DNA from: an uncultured Winogradskyella sp.
Lineage (GTDB): Bacteria > Bacteroidota > Bacteroidia > Flavobacteriales > Flavobacteriaceae
Assembly: GCF_947498005.1 (NCBI RefSeq)
Contig: NZ_CANMIW010000006.1
Span: 186,001 to 250,000 of the forward strand
Direction: 5' to 3'
DNA: 64,000 nt
Positions 36,641 to 44,667 of this stretch are shown piece after piece. Under the pieces are notes generated by a model. The model saw nothing but the letters and a program-made list of their open reading frames with translations, made no database searches and was not told the origin of the DNA. Both the position numbers and the translations under genes were made by a program. Within the stretch, counting starts at the first letter, position 1; each line of letters begins with the position of its first letter.

Positions 36641-37453
36641 ATGATTAAATTTATAACAGAAAGCACTGAATATTTACAAAGCAAAGGTTTTGAAAATCCC
36701 GAAATAGGCATCATTCTTGGTACTGGTTTAGGACAATTAATTAATGAAATTGAAATCATTGCAGAAGCTAGTTATAATCACATTCCTAATTTTCCAACAG
36801 CAACTGTAGAGTTTCATAAAGGCAAACTTATTTATGGAATTCTAGAAGGTAAAAAAGTCGTTGTGATGCAAGGCCGTTTTCATGTTTATGAAGGTTACAC
36901 CTTGCAAGATGTGACGTTTCCGGTAAGAATTATGGAAAAATTAGGTATTAAAACCTTATTGGTTTCTAATGCTGCAGGTGCAGTAAATTTAGATTTCAAA
37001 AAAGGCGAATTAATGCTTATTGACGACCACTTGAATTTACAAGGTGGTTCGCCATTAGCGTTTAAAGGCGTTTCAGAATTAGGCGAACGTTTTACAGATA
37101 TGAGTGCACCTTATGACGCTGAAATCAACTCAAAATTTGAAAGTATTGCTAAAACACAAAACATTACCTTACACAAAGGTGTTTATGCTAGTGTTGTTGG
37201 TCCTCAATTAGAAACTAGAGCAGAATACAGAATGCTAAAAACCATTGGCGCAGATGCTGTTGGTATGAGCACTGTACCAGAAATTATTGTCGCTAATCAT
37301 TTGAATTTAAAAGCGGCTGCTGTTTCGGTTTTAACTGATGAGTGCGACCCAGACAATCTTAAACCTGTTGATATTGCTGAAATTATCGCCATGGCAGGAA
37401 AAGCAGAACCAAACATGATTACGTTGTTTAAAGAATTGATAAAGACACTTTAA
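36641..37453 (+). CDS. Purine nucleoside phosphorylase, trimeric PNP-I type
   Basis: Cleaves the N-glycosidic bond of purine nucleosides with phosphate, giving base and pentose-1-phosphate. 270 residues: GTGLG (27-31), EFHKGKL (58-64), MQGRFHVYEGY (76-86), SNAAGAV, VGPQLETRAEYRML (Glu191) and VGMSTVPEI (Met209). At the base-recognition position where 6-oxopurine PNPs carry Asn after Thr, this protein reads Thr232-Asp233, as in methylthioadenosine phosphorylases, which accept adenine. It may cleave adenine from 5'-deoxyadenosine-type products of ArsS, or serve ordinary purine salvage together with guaD-xdh. Confidence 0.9.
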   Translation: MIKFITESTEYLQSKGFENPEIGIILGTGLGQLINEIEIIAEASYNHIPNFPTATVEFHKGKLIYGILEGKKVVVMQGRFHVYEGYTLQDVTFPVRIMEKLGIKTLLVSNAAGAVNLDFKKGELMLIDDHLNLQGGSPLAFKGVSELGERFTDMSAPYDAEINSKFESIAKTQNITLHKGVYASVVGPQLETRAEYRMLKTIGADAVGMSTVPEIIVANHLNLKAAAVSVLTDECDPDNLKPVDIAEIIAMAGKAEPNMITLFKELIKTL

Positions 37454-37512
37454 TAGTTGGCAGTCCTCAGTTTGCAGTCTTCAGTCTCACTGATACGCAA
37501 CTAAACGCTGAA

Positions 37513-37588
37513 AACCTTGTAGGTGTAAAGTATAAACTAAATTATTATCGCGAAATATCCTGCAAGGTCATTTTTTCGACCTTGTAGG
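37513..37588. repeat. ACCTTGTAGGT-type palindromic repeats
   Basis: A single half, AACCTTGTAGG at 37513-37523, is followed by a full hairpin: CCTGCAAGGTC (37559-37569) pairs with GACCTTGTAGG (37578-37588, one wobble) around a T-rich loop. They lie in the 262-bp spacer between the PNP and hydroxylase genes. The spacer also starts with a CAGTC(C/T)TCAGT-like simple repeat at 37461-37488. Likely dispersed extragenic repeats; the hairpin may end or stabilise transcripts. Confidence 0.65.
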
Positions 37589-37603
37589 TATAAACCATAA
37601 TCA

Positions 37604-37636
37604 AGACCTAGCAGGTTTTAAAAACCTAGCAGGTCT
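37604..37636. repeat. AGACCTAGCAGGT double palindrome
   Basis: Two direct copies of ACCTAGCAGGT (each itself ACCT/AGGT around AGC) separated by TTTTAAAA-type sequence. Together they fold into one stem with a symmetric AGC/AGC internal loop. Belongs to the same extragenic cluster as the neighbouring palindromes. Confidence 0.65.
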
Positions 37637-37659
37637 AAAATGTATAAAAAGAAAAAGAG

Positions 37660-37679
37660 ATTCCTGCCTTCGCAGGAAT
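37660..37679. repeat. REP-like palindrome ATTCCTGC-CTTC-GCAGGAAT
   Basis: Perfect 8-bp stem with a 4-nt loop, 37 nt before the hydroxylase start. It matches the two degraded copies at 27066-27134, so at least three members of this element lie within 10.6 kb, all in the spacers of the arsS cluster. Confidence 0.75.
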
Positions 37680-37715
37680 GACAAAAGAAGATGCCCATTT
37701 TCATGGAAACAAAAG

Positions 37716-38618
37716 ATGGAAAAATATCTAGACATATTCACAAAATCCTATTCCGATTACTGGAATTATTTAAAATATGAACTCATTGACATCAATCATT
37801 GGGACAATTTTTTCTATGGTTTAATTATAATTTCAATAGTCGTTTGGCTTTTAGAAATTATATTTCCTTGGCGAAAAAACCAAGCCTTAATCCGGAAAGA
37901 TTTTTGGTTGGATACGTTCTATATGTTCTTCAATTTTTTTCTTCTGAATTTAATTGTCTTCATTGCTTTGTCAAATACAGTTTCAGAATTATTTAATGAT
38001 ATTTTAGGCTTAGTTGGTTTATCGGTTTCTAGTTTTCAATTGTTTGATGTTGATGAGCTACCAAAGTGGTTAGGCTTATTTATCTTTTTTATAGTATCCG
38101 ATTTTGTACAATGGAACACACATCGACTTTTACATCGTTTTGAATGGCTTTGGAATTTCCATAAAGTACATCACTCTGTAAAGGAAATGGGCTTCGCTGC
38201 ACACTTGCGTTACCATTGGATGGAACCAGTGATGTACAAGTCTATTTTATACATTCCTATTGCTATTATTGGCGGTTTTGATGCGCAAGATGTGGCTATT
38301 GTCTATTTCTTTAGTATTGCTGTTGGCCATTTAAATCATGCTAATTTGGGTTGGGATTATGGATTTTTAAAATACATTTTTAATAATCCTAAAATGCACA
38401 TTTGGCATCATGTAAAAGAATTGCCAAAAGACGTAAGGTATGGTGTTAACTTCGGACTAACATTAAGTCTTTGGGATTACATTTTTAAAACCGATTACAT
38501 ACCTCACGATGGTAGAGATATTGAACTGGGTTTTGAAGGCGATGAAGAATTTCCTAAGGATTTTATTAGTCAGGAATTGTATCCTGCATTCTCTAAAAAA
38601 AGAGAATCTGATGTTTAA
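37716..38618 (+). CDS. Sterol desaturase / fatty acid hydroxylase family membrane enzyme
   Basis: Di-iron membrane oxygenase of 300 residues. Four to five hydrophobic segments lie at about 32-50, 68-88, 118-133, 175-187 and 193-207. The histidine clusters of the superfamily are complete: HRLLH (136-140), HKVHH (149-153), HLNH (205-208) and HIWHH (228-232). It inserts oxygen into a lipid-like substrate. Placed between PNP and DUF547/glycosyltransferase genes, it could hydroxylate a lipid or ether precursor of the cluster product. Confidence 0.88.
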   Translation: MEKYLDIFTKSYSDYWNYLKYELIDINHWDNFFYGLIIISIVVWLLEIIFPWRKNQALIRKDFWLDTFYMFFNFFLLNLIVFIALSNTVSELFNDILGLVGLSVSSFQLFDVDELPKWLGLFIFFIVSDFVQWNTHRLLHRFEWLWNFHKVHHSVKEMGFAAHLRYHWMEPVMYKSILYIPIAIIGGFDAQDVAIVYFFSIAVGHLNHANLGWDYGFLKYIFNNPKMHIWHHVKELPKDVRYGVNFGLTLSLWDYIFKTDYIPHDGRDIELGFEGDEEFPKDFISQELYPAFSKKRESDV

Positions 38619-38629
38619 AACTTCTACCA

Positions 38630-39502
38630 ATGAAATATCTTTTTATTTTAATTGTACCACTATTTATAATGTCTTGCGCTGCAAAAAAGCAGACTATTAA
38701 CACAGAAAACAACACTTCTGAAGTGGTTTCTGCAGAAACAAACATAACCGAGTCTACTACAATCATTGAAGAACCTAATTCTCAAAATGAAACGGTTGTT
38801 GAGTCAGAAGAAGAATTAATTCCGTTGCCACCAAAACCACCGAAACCATTATCTAATTTTAAATCCATAATGCATAGCAGATGGAATACTATATTGCAAA
38901 AGCACGTTTCAGAATCTGGTAATGTTGATTATAAAGGCATAAAAAACGAATCAGAATTTGATGTCTACATAGATTATCTAAGTGAAACATTACCAGATGA
39001 CACTTGGACTAGAGATGAAAAATTAGCCTATTGGATTAACGCTTACAACGCCTTAACTGTAGATTTAATTCTTAGAAATTATCCTGTAAAAAGCATAAAA
39101 GACATTAAAGACCCTTGGGACCAAAGGCTTTGGCAATTTGGCAACAAATGGCAAAACCTTAATGATATTGAACATAAGATTTTAAGAGAAATGAACGAAC
39201 CTCGTATTCATTTCGCCATTGTTTGTGCATCTATTTCGTGTCCTAAATTACAGAACGAAGCCTTTACAGCTTCAGATTTAGAAACGCAATTAACAAATGC
39301 GACTAAAGAATTTTTGAAGGATTCTACTAAAAATGAACTTTCAGAAAGTAATATTAAATTGTCTAAAATTTTTAAATGGTTTAAAAAGGATTTTGAACAA
39401 GATGGCGATTTAATCGAATTCTTAAATCAATATTCTGATGTTACAATTTCAAGTTCAGCTAAAAAAAGTTTTAAAGATTATAACTGGAATTTGAATGATT
39501 AA
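38630..39502 (+). CDS. DUF547 lipoprotein
   Basis: 290 residues with a lipobox MSCA (Cys about 16), a Thr/Asn/Glu-rich linker with PPKPPKP near 62-68, then the DUF547 domain: YWINAYNALTVDLIL, LNDIEHKILREMNEPRIHFAIVCASISCP and a terminal YNWNLND. The biochemical role of DUF547 is unknown; a conserved Cys and His pattern suggests an enzyme. A second DUF547 protein is at 46651. It starts 11 nt after the hydroxylase stop and is 47 nt ahead of the glycosyltransferase. Confidence 0.86.
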   Translation: MKYLFILIVPLFIMSCAAKKQTINTENNTSEVVSAETNITESTTIIEEPNSQNETVVESEEELIPLPPKPPKPLSNFKSIMHSRWNTILQKHVSESGNVDYKGIKNESEFDVYIDYLSETLPDDTWTRDEKLAYWINAYNALTVDLILRNYPVKSIKDIKDPWDQRLWQFGNKWQNLNDIEHKILREMNEPRIHFAIVCASISCPKLQNEAFTASDLETQLTNATKEFLKDSTKNELSESNIKLSKIFKWFKKDFEQDGDLIEFLNQYSDVTISSSAKKSFKDYNWNLND

Positions 39503-39549
39503 AAAACGAAATAAAAAAACTGACTTCAATACTTTTACGTAAATAGTAT

Positions 39550-40251
39550 ATGATAAGTATAATAATTCCTGTTTTAAATGAAGCTGATAATATTGGTAAT
39601 TTATTAAACCATATTAATCACAATACATCTGCTTCAAATATTTCCGAAATTATTATTGTTGATGGCGGAAGTACGGATGGGACTAAAGAGGTTATTTCAA
39701 ATTTTAATACTTCAAAAGGGATTCAAACTATTTTAATTAATTCTGCAAAAGGTAGAGCAAAACAAATGAATCTTGGTGCAAAACATGCCAAAGGCAGCAT
39801 TTTATATTTTCTTCATGCAGATTCTTTTCCACCAAAAGATTTTGACCAACTTATAATAAATGAAGTTAACAACGACAATAATGCAGGCTGTTTTAGAATG
39901 CAGTTTGATAGTAAACATTGGTGGTTACGTTTAGCCAGTTGGCTCACTCAATTTACTTGGCGTGCTTGTAGAGGAGGCGACCAAAGCCAGTATATAACAC
40001 GTACACTTTTTGATGATATTGGTGGTTATGATGAAAATTACATCATTTACGAAGACAATATTTTAATTAACGAACTTTACGCAAGGCACCAATTTGTTGT
40101 GATTAATAAAAAGCTAAAAACCTCAGCTCGCATGTATAACAAACATGGCATTTGGAAAGTGCAATATCATTTTTGGACGATTTATGTAAAGAAATGGTTT
40201 GGTGCTCCTGCTGATGAGATGCTCTTTTATTACAAAAAACACTTAGGTTAA
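39550..40251 (+). CDS. TIGR04283-type arsenosugar biosynthesis glycosyltransferase (GT2)
   Basis: 233-residue family 2 glycosyltransferase: IIPVLNEADNI at 4-14, IIIVDGGSTDGT, KGRAKQMNLGA, LHADS as the DxD equivalent, then CRGGDQSQYITRTLF and the YDENYIIYEDN acceptor region. These match the rSAM/selenodomain-associated transferase 2 family, which often occurs with TIGR04282 and ArsS. The stop at 40249-40251 directly abuts the stop of the convergent gene. Confidence 0.88.
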   Translation: MISIIIPVLNEADNIGNLLNHINHNTSASNISEIIIVDGGSTDGTKEVISNFNTSKGIQTILINSAKGRAKQMNLGAKHAKGSILYFLHADSFPPKDFDQLIINEVNNDNNAGCFRMQFDSKHWWLRLASWLTQFTWRACRGGDQSQYITRTLFDDIGGYDENYIIYEDNILINELYARHQFVVINKKLKTSARMYNKHGIWKVQYHFWTIYVKKWFGAPADEMLFYYKKHLG

Positions 40252-40983
40252 TTATCCTTTATTCCTTCCTAATTCATTTGGATATAAATCTTTTACAACA
40301 TCACTCTGAAAGATTTCTTTGGAGTCGATATCTATAGCAGACAATTTACCTGTAAATGCAGCACCTGTATCAACATTCCAAACATTGACAGCATTCATTG
40401 GTTCTGTTTTTTTAAAATTAAGCGTTGGTGTGTGACCAATATAAATTTCGGAGTAATGTTTTAGTCGTTTTGGATATAAGGTGGAGTCTTTATTAATTCT
40501 AGTATCCATAGTTAGTGCCATTTCCCACAAGGTTCTATCAAAATAAAACCCTCTAACATCAAATTCTTTTTCTACACCATGCACAGATCTAAAACCGGCA
40601 TGCACAAAAAGACGTTGTTCACTATCAAGATGATATACTGGCATGGCTTCAAAAAAATCTAGGTGTTCATTTTTTTGTGCTTTAGAAAATCCGTTATAAC
40701 TTTTTAGCGTGCCTTTTCCGCCATGATTATACCAAATATCATCTATAAATTCTGAAGCTAACCATTGCTCACACCAAGCATCATGATTTCCCTTTATAAA
40801 CACACAAGTATTAACCTCTGAAAGTTCTATTAAATATTGAATGACTTGTGCAGATTCGCTCCATCCATCTACATAATCACCAAGAAATATTAAATTATCT
40901 TCATTGGTAACTTCGGCACGTTTTAAAAGTTGAATTAAGGCTTTTAAGCCTCCATGAATATCTCCTATGACTAATGTTCGCAT
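40252..40983 (-). CDS. Serine/threonine-phosphatase-like metallophosphoesterase
   Basis: 243 residues from the ATG at 40983, which puts MRTLVIGDIHGG at the N-terminus; a TTG 18 nt upstream is the alternative. All canonical motifs are present: GDIHGG, GDYVDGW, KGNHDAW, HAGF and IGHTPT. It resembles bacterial PrpA/PrpE-like or diadenosine-tetraphosphatase-like cytoplasmic phosphatases. Tail-to-tail with the glycosyltransferase, with no intervening base. Confidence 0.88.
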   Translation of the reverse strand: MRTLVIGDIHGGLKALIQLLKRAEVTNEDNLIFLGDYVDGWSESAQVIQYLIELSEVNTCVFIKGNHDAWCEQWLASEFIDDIWYNHGGKGTLKSYNGFSKAQKNEHLDFFEAMPVYHLDSEQRLFVHAGFRSVHGVEKEFDVRGFYFDRTLWEMALTMDTRINKDSTLYPKRLKHYSEIYIGHTPTLNFKKTEPMNAVNVWNVDTGAAFTGKLSAIDIDSKEIFQSDVVKDLYPNELGRNKG

Positions 40984-41141
40984 TTGGGCTTCGTTTTTCA
41001 AAATTAAAACTAAGAATAATCTCTTAATTTTTCTTAAAGATGTTAAACTTAAAACAAATCTTACTTAACAAAATTATAAATTGAGTTTCAGAATTATTTC
41101 ATTCCTCTACTTTGGCTGAACACCAATCAGTTATCAAAATA

Positions 41142-42674
41142 ATGAAAATCAATCAAATCATTATTGCGTTTGTAGTGTTTACTATTTCGCAATCTTACGG
41201 ACAGCAAACTTTTTCTTCAAAATTATTAGATTCTAAAACGGAGCAACCCATTCCTTTTGCAACTATTCAGTTTAATTCTAAATCTGGAGTCATTAGTAAT
41301 GACAATGGCGAATTTAGTATTACTATTAAACGTCTTATTAAAGCTAGTGACTCTTTAGTCATTAGCTGTTTGGGTTATGAAGAAAAACGAATTCCTCTTA
41401 TTAACTATGACAATTCCATTATCTTCCTACAATCCCAATCTGTAGATTTATCTGAAGTTTTAGTCACTAATAAAACCTACACCATCGGCGAGATTCTAGA
41501 CAAAATTAAAGACGGTCTTTCTACTAACTACGATTATGACTATGCCAAGCGTAAACTCTTTTATAGAACATCATATTACACAAAAATAGACAAGCATAAT
41601 GTGCAATTAGAAAAATCAACTATACCAGAATTTAATCAACAACTGATTGACAGCCTAATTGATATTATGCCTAAAACTATTGCAGATCACACTGAAATTT
41701 TAGGCGAACTTTACGGTAAAATAGAGCCTAAAGAATATCAGAAAATGGAAATTCTTAAAGCATGCCAACTTTATGATGAATCAGCCGACATAAACCTTAA
41801 CAACTATGAAGAGCGTTTTAATGCTATTTTCAGAAAATATGTGAAACGTGATTCTTACTTTAAGATAAAATCGGGATGGTTTGGTGCCAAAGAACAAATT
41901 GATTCGTCATTATTTGGCGATAAAAACGAGAAAGAAAAAGTTGTTACAGACACTATGGCTGAAGCCCAAAAGAAAAAGGATTCTTTACAAAAACTCGGGT
42001 TTTTGAACTGGAAAAAAATGATGGTTCATAATTTTGAAAACAACAATTTTATAGATGAAAACAATGATCTCAACTTTATTCATAAATCTAATCGTTATGA
42101 GTTTGAAATTTCAGATTATAGGTATATGGATGACATGTTTGTTTATGAAATAAATTTTAAACCCAAACGAAGCGAAGATTATTTTGGTACCATGTACGTT
42201 AATACAGAAGATTTTGCTGTGGTGCGCGTAGATTATAAAAACATTAAGCCTTTAAGTAAGTTTTCTATACTTGGCATTTCCATGAATAAGTACTTAAAAG
42301 AGGGCACTATTATTTTTCAGAAAAACGAAAACGAAAAGTACACACTAAAATATAGAGATGAAACTTTTGGAGAAAAAACAGGCATTAAACGACCTATAAA
42401 AATTGTAGAAAAAAACAAAAATGTAAAAGGCAGACGTAAGCAAAACGAGTTAAAAGCAGATATTCACTTTATAATTAGAAACATTGAAAAAACAGAACTC
42501 GTAGTTTTTGAAACCGATATTTTAACAGAAGTCGATTATAAAAATTTTAAAGAAAAGACACTTGTTTCACCCACCAAACTCAGTCAATATAATCCCGATT
42601 TTTGGAAAGGTTATAATATCATTGAACCCAACGAAGCCATTAAAGCATTCAAAGCAATTGATGCAAAAGACTAA
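41142..42674 (+). CDS. CarboxypepD_reg-like domain protein, probably cell-envelope
   Basis: 510 residues from the ATG at 41142, chosen over a TTG at 41112 because it gives a clean signal peptide to SQSYGQ (about 20). Residues 22-105 form a CarboxypepD_reg-like beta domain (SKLLDSKTEQPIPFATI, SNDNGEFSI, SCLGYEEKRIP). The remainder is mixed beta sequence without a TonB plug or barrel that I can recognise; an FAVVRVDYKNI region near 370 recalls outer-membrane lipoprotein-like folds. Its last 4 bases overlap the convergent gene. Confidence 0.78.
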   Translation: MKINQIIIAFVVFTISQSYGQQTFSSKLLDSKTEQPIPFATIQFNSKSGVISNDNGEFSITIKRLIKASDSLVISCLGYEEKRIPLINYDNSIIFLQSQSVDLSEVLVTNKTYTIGEILDKIKDGLSTNYDYDYAKRKLFYRTSYYTKIDKHNVQLEKSTIPEFNQQLIDSLIDIMPKTIADHTEILGELYGKIEPKEYQKMEILKACQLYDESADINLNNYEERFNAIFRKYVKRDSYFKIKSGWFGAKEQIDSSLFGDKNEKEKVVTDTMAEAQKKKDSLQKLGFLNWKKMMVHNFENNNFIDENNDLNFIHKSNRYEFEISDYRYMDDMFVYEINFKPKRSEDYFGTMYVNTEDFAVVRVDYKNIKPLSKFSILGISMNKYLKEGTIIFQKNENEKYTLKYRDETFGEKTGIKRPIKIVEKNKNVKGRRKQNELKADIHFIIRNIEKTELVVFETDILTEVDYKNFKEKTLVSPTKLSQYNPDFWKGYNIIEPNEAIKAFKAIDAKD

Positions 42675-43930
42675 AAATACTGACCAATACCAAAAACTAA
42701 ACCTTGTGTAGCATCTGGTGTTATACCAATACCATAATCTATTCTAAATATAGCATTGAAGATTTTCTTATGAATAAAACGTAACCCTAAACCAGGATAA
42801 ACTCGGATATTTTGAGAATCAGCAAAATTAGCAAAATCGCCACCAGGATTTCGCCATGTACCTGCATCTACAAAAGCATTACCTTGCAGAGAAAACCATT
42901 TTTTTTCAAAAAGTGTATGTCTATATTCTGAATTTAAAACTATTGCTGCTGTACCTCTATCAATGGTATTACCAACTCCTCTTAAATTGACATTATTATC
43001 AACGGAAAATGGCGCAAAAGGCGTCTTATTATTGGTTGCCATACCTAATCTTAATCTATTAGCCCAATTGCCTTTTTTACCGAATCGTTTATAATATAGA
43101 AAATCATTCCAACCAATTAAAAACTCAGGCAATGAATTATCTCTGGTAGTTACATATTGAAAATTTAGAATACTCCTAAAACCCTCTACATATTGATAAT
43201 CGTAATTAAGGTTATTGTATTCATAGATTAACTTATAAAGTAACTTATGCACTCGTAAAGATTGTGGAACATCAGGACTTGTAGCTCCAAACTTATACTT
43301 GTAATCTTCTATAAAATAATTGACTCCAAATTCAAAACGATTAGAAAAATTTAATTGAAACAAGCCTAAAACCTCAAAAGACTCATTATTATACTTGTAA
43401 TCTGCCATTCTTCCATCAAAGAAAATAGGCTCTTGCGTTGTTAAATCTTGATAATTTAATGCCAAGCCAAATGATCTGTTAAACAAATAAGGCGCTCTAA
43501 AGTTTACCGCATAAGAACTGTAAATATCTTTTTGATAAAAGCCTCCAAACGTTATATTTTGCCCTAAGAAATTGAATTCATACAAGCCTAATCGATATGC
43601 AAATTCATCATCATTTGTTGTATAAATATTAGCTGATGGAATTATAGTAAAGTTTTCTTCTATGTTATAGAAAACGTTATATTCATTTGGTGTTTCTGCA
43701 GGAAACACCTGATAATAAGCATGTGCTATTGACGGTAATCTTTTGAGCAGTTTAATATCTTCTTCAATAACTGCTGTGTCTAGTACAACACCAGGTTTTA
43801 AATTAGAAATCTTTTTTACAAATGAAGATCTTAACTTTTTATTTCCTTGAATCTTAAGATCGGCCACTTTGTTTTGCGAAAAAACAGAAGTACATATACT
43901 TAAGAAAAGGAAAATAACAATACGATTCAT
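42671..43930 (-). CDS. POTRA plus Omp85-like beta-barrel protein
   Basis: 419 residues: signal peptide to VFSQ (about 19), one POTRA-like domain at 20-100 (VADLKIQGNKKLRSSFVKKI, LKRLPSIAHAYYQV), then a compact barrel with DNNVNLRGVGN near 310 (a reduced form of the Omp85 RGF/Y loop) and a C-terminal strand ending in Phe. It is smaller than BamA and may assemble or export the surface components made by its operon neighbours. It overlaps the upstream lipoprotein gene by 4 nt. Confidence 0.82.
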   Translation of the reverse strand: MNRIVIFLFLSICTSVFSQNKVADLKIQGNKKLRSSFVKKISNLKPGVVLDTAVIEEDIKLLKRLPSIAHAYYQVFPAETPNEYNVFYNIEENFTIIPSANIYTTNDDEFAYRLGLYEFNFLGQNITFGGFYQKDIYSSYAVNFRAPYLFNRSFGLALNYQDLTTQEPIFFDGRMADYKYNNESFEVLGLFQLNFSNRFEFGVNYFIEDYKYKFGATSPDVPQSLRVHKLLYKLIYEYNNLNYDYQYVEGFRSILNFQYVTTRDNSLPEFLIGWNDFLYYKRFGKKGNWANRLRLGMATNNKTPFAPFSVDNNVNLRGVGNTIDRGTAAIVLNSEYRHTLFEKKWFSLQGNAFVDAGTWRNPGGDFANFADSQNIRVYPGLGLRFIHKKIFNAIFRIDYGIGITPDATQGLVFGIGQYF

Positions 43931-44667
43931 TCTATAGTAAATTGAGAAACAAAAATTTCATTTATCCAATTATCTTCACTCACATCCATAATGGTCATTT
44001 TGTAATCTTCACCCTGAACTAAATTTGGAGGTGTCCCGTTTGTAATATTTAAAACGACGTTAGATGTATCGTAATATTGAAATTGAGTTTCAAAGGTATA
44101 AGTTCCTGATATTAAATCATTATCGATAGTAGACAAAACCTCAAAAAAGATGGCGTTATTTTCTTCAGAATTTACACTCCAAGTAAAAAGTGGCATTTGA
44201 GGTATATCTTGGTTAATTATAATTTGTGTGGAATATAAAGAGGGCTGTGTTTCATTTTTTATTCTAATTGGATTCGATAATTTTATCTCACCATCAATTT
44301 CAAAAGAAACAATAAACCATCGTTCTGAATTAAAATCTCCTGTAAATTTTCGTAAATAACCATTAAAAACAGGTGTATCCTCTAAAAAAACGCGATTGTA
44401 GTTTAAAACATCATTGGGATCTACTGTAAGACTAGTCGTTTCATATAGTCTAAAGTTAGAAGCGCCATTTTCTGGGTAAAAGAAAATATCAACTGTTTCT
44501 ATATTATTTTCAGTATTTCCAGCACAGGCAATAACAGCTCCATTTTCAATTATACGTCCCTCAATATAAATACTTAAACTATTTAAATCTTCAATTAGCA
44601 TTGAGGAATCATCATTACCACAAGACGCTATCAAAAAAATTAATACGAGATACTTTAATGGTTTCAT
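43927..44667 (-). CDS. Hypothetical lipoprotein
   Basis: 246 residues with lipobox IASC (Cys about 16) followed by GNDDSS, a typical Bacteroidota lipoprotein export region. The rest is beta-rich and resembles the DUF4249-type surface lipoproteins in style, but I cannot assign it to a family with confidence. It is coupled by 4-nt overlaps to genes on both sides of a minus-strand operon. Confidence 0.72.
   Translation of the reverse strand: MKPLKYLVLIFLIASCGNDDSSMLIEDLNSLSIYIEGRIIENGAVIACAGNTENNIETVDIFFYPENGASNFRLYETTSLTVDPNDVLNYNRVFLEDTPVFNGYLRKFTGDFNSERWFIVSFEIDGEIKLSNPIRIKNETQPSLYSTQIIINQDIPQMPLFTWSVNSEENNAIFFEVLSTIDNDLISGTYTFETQFQYYDTSNVVLNITNGTPPNLVQGEDYKMTIMDVSEDNWINEIFVSQFTIE

Noticed and set aside
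37500-37680. Possible CRISPR-like repeat array
   Set aside because: The repeats are short palindromes of differing sequence with irregular spacing; no cas genes are near.
25588-40251. An arsenite methyltransferase (ArsM) or arsenic resistance regulator in the cluster
   Set aside because: No methyltransferase SAM-binding motif and no ArsR-like regulator is encoded in this interval or elsewhere in the window; it must be outside if present.
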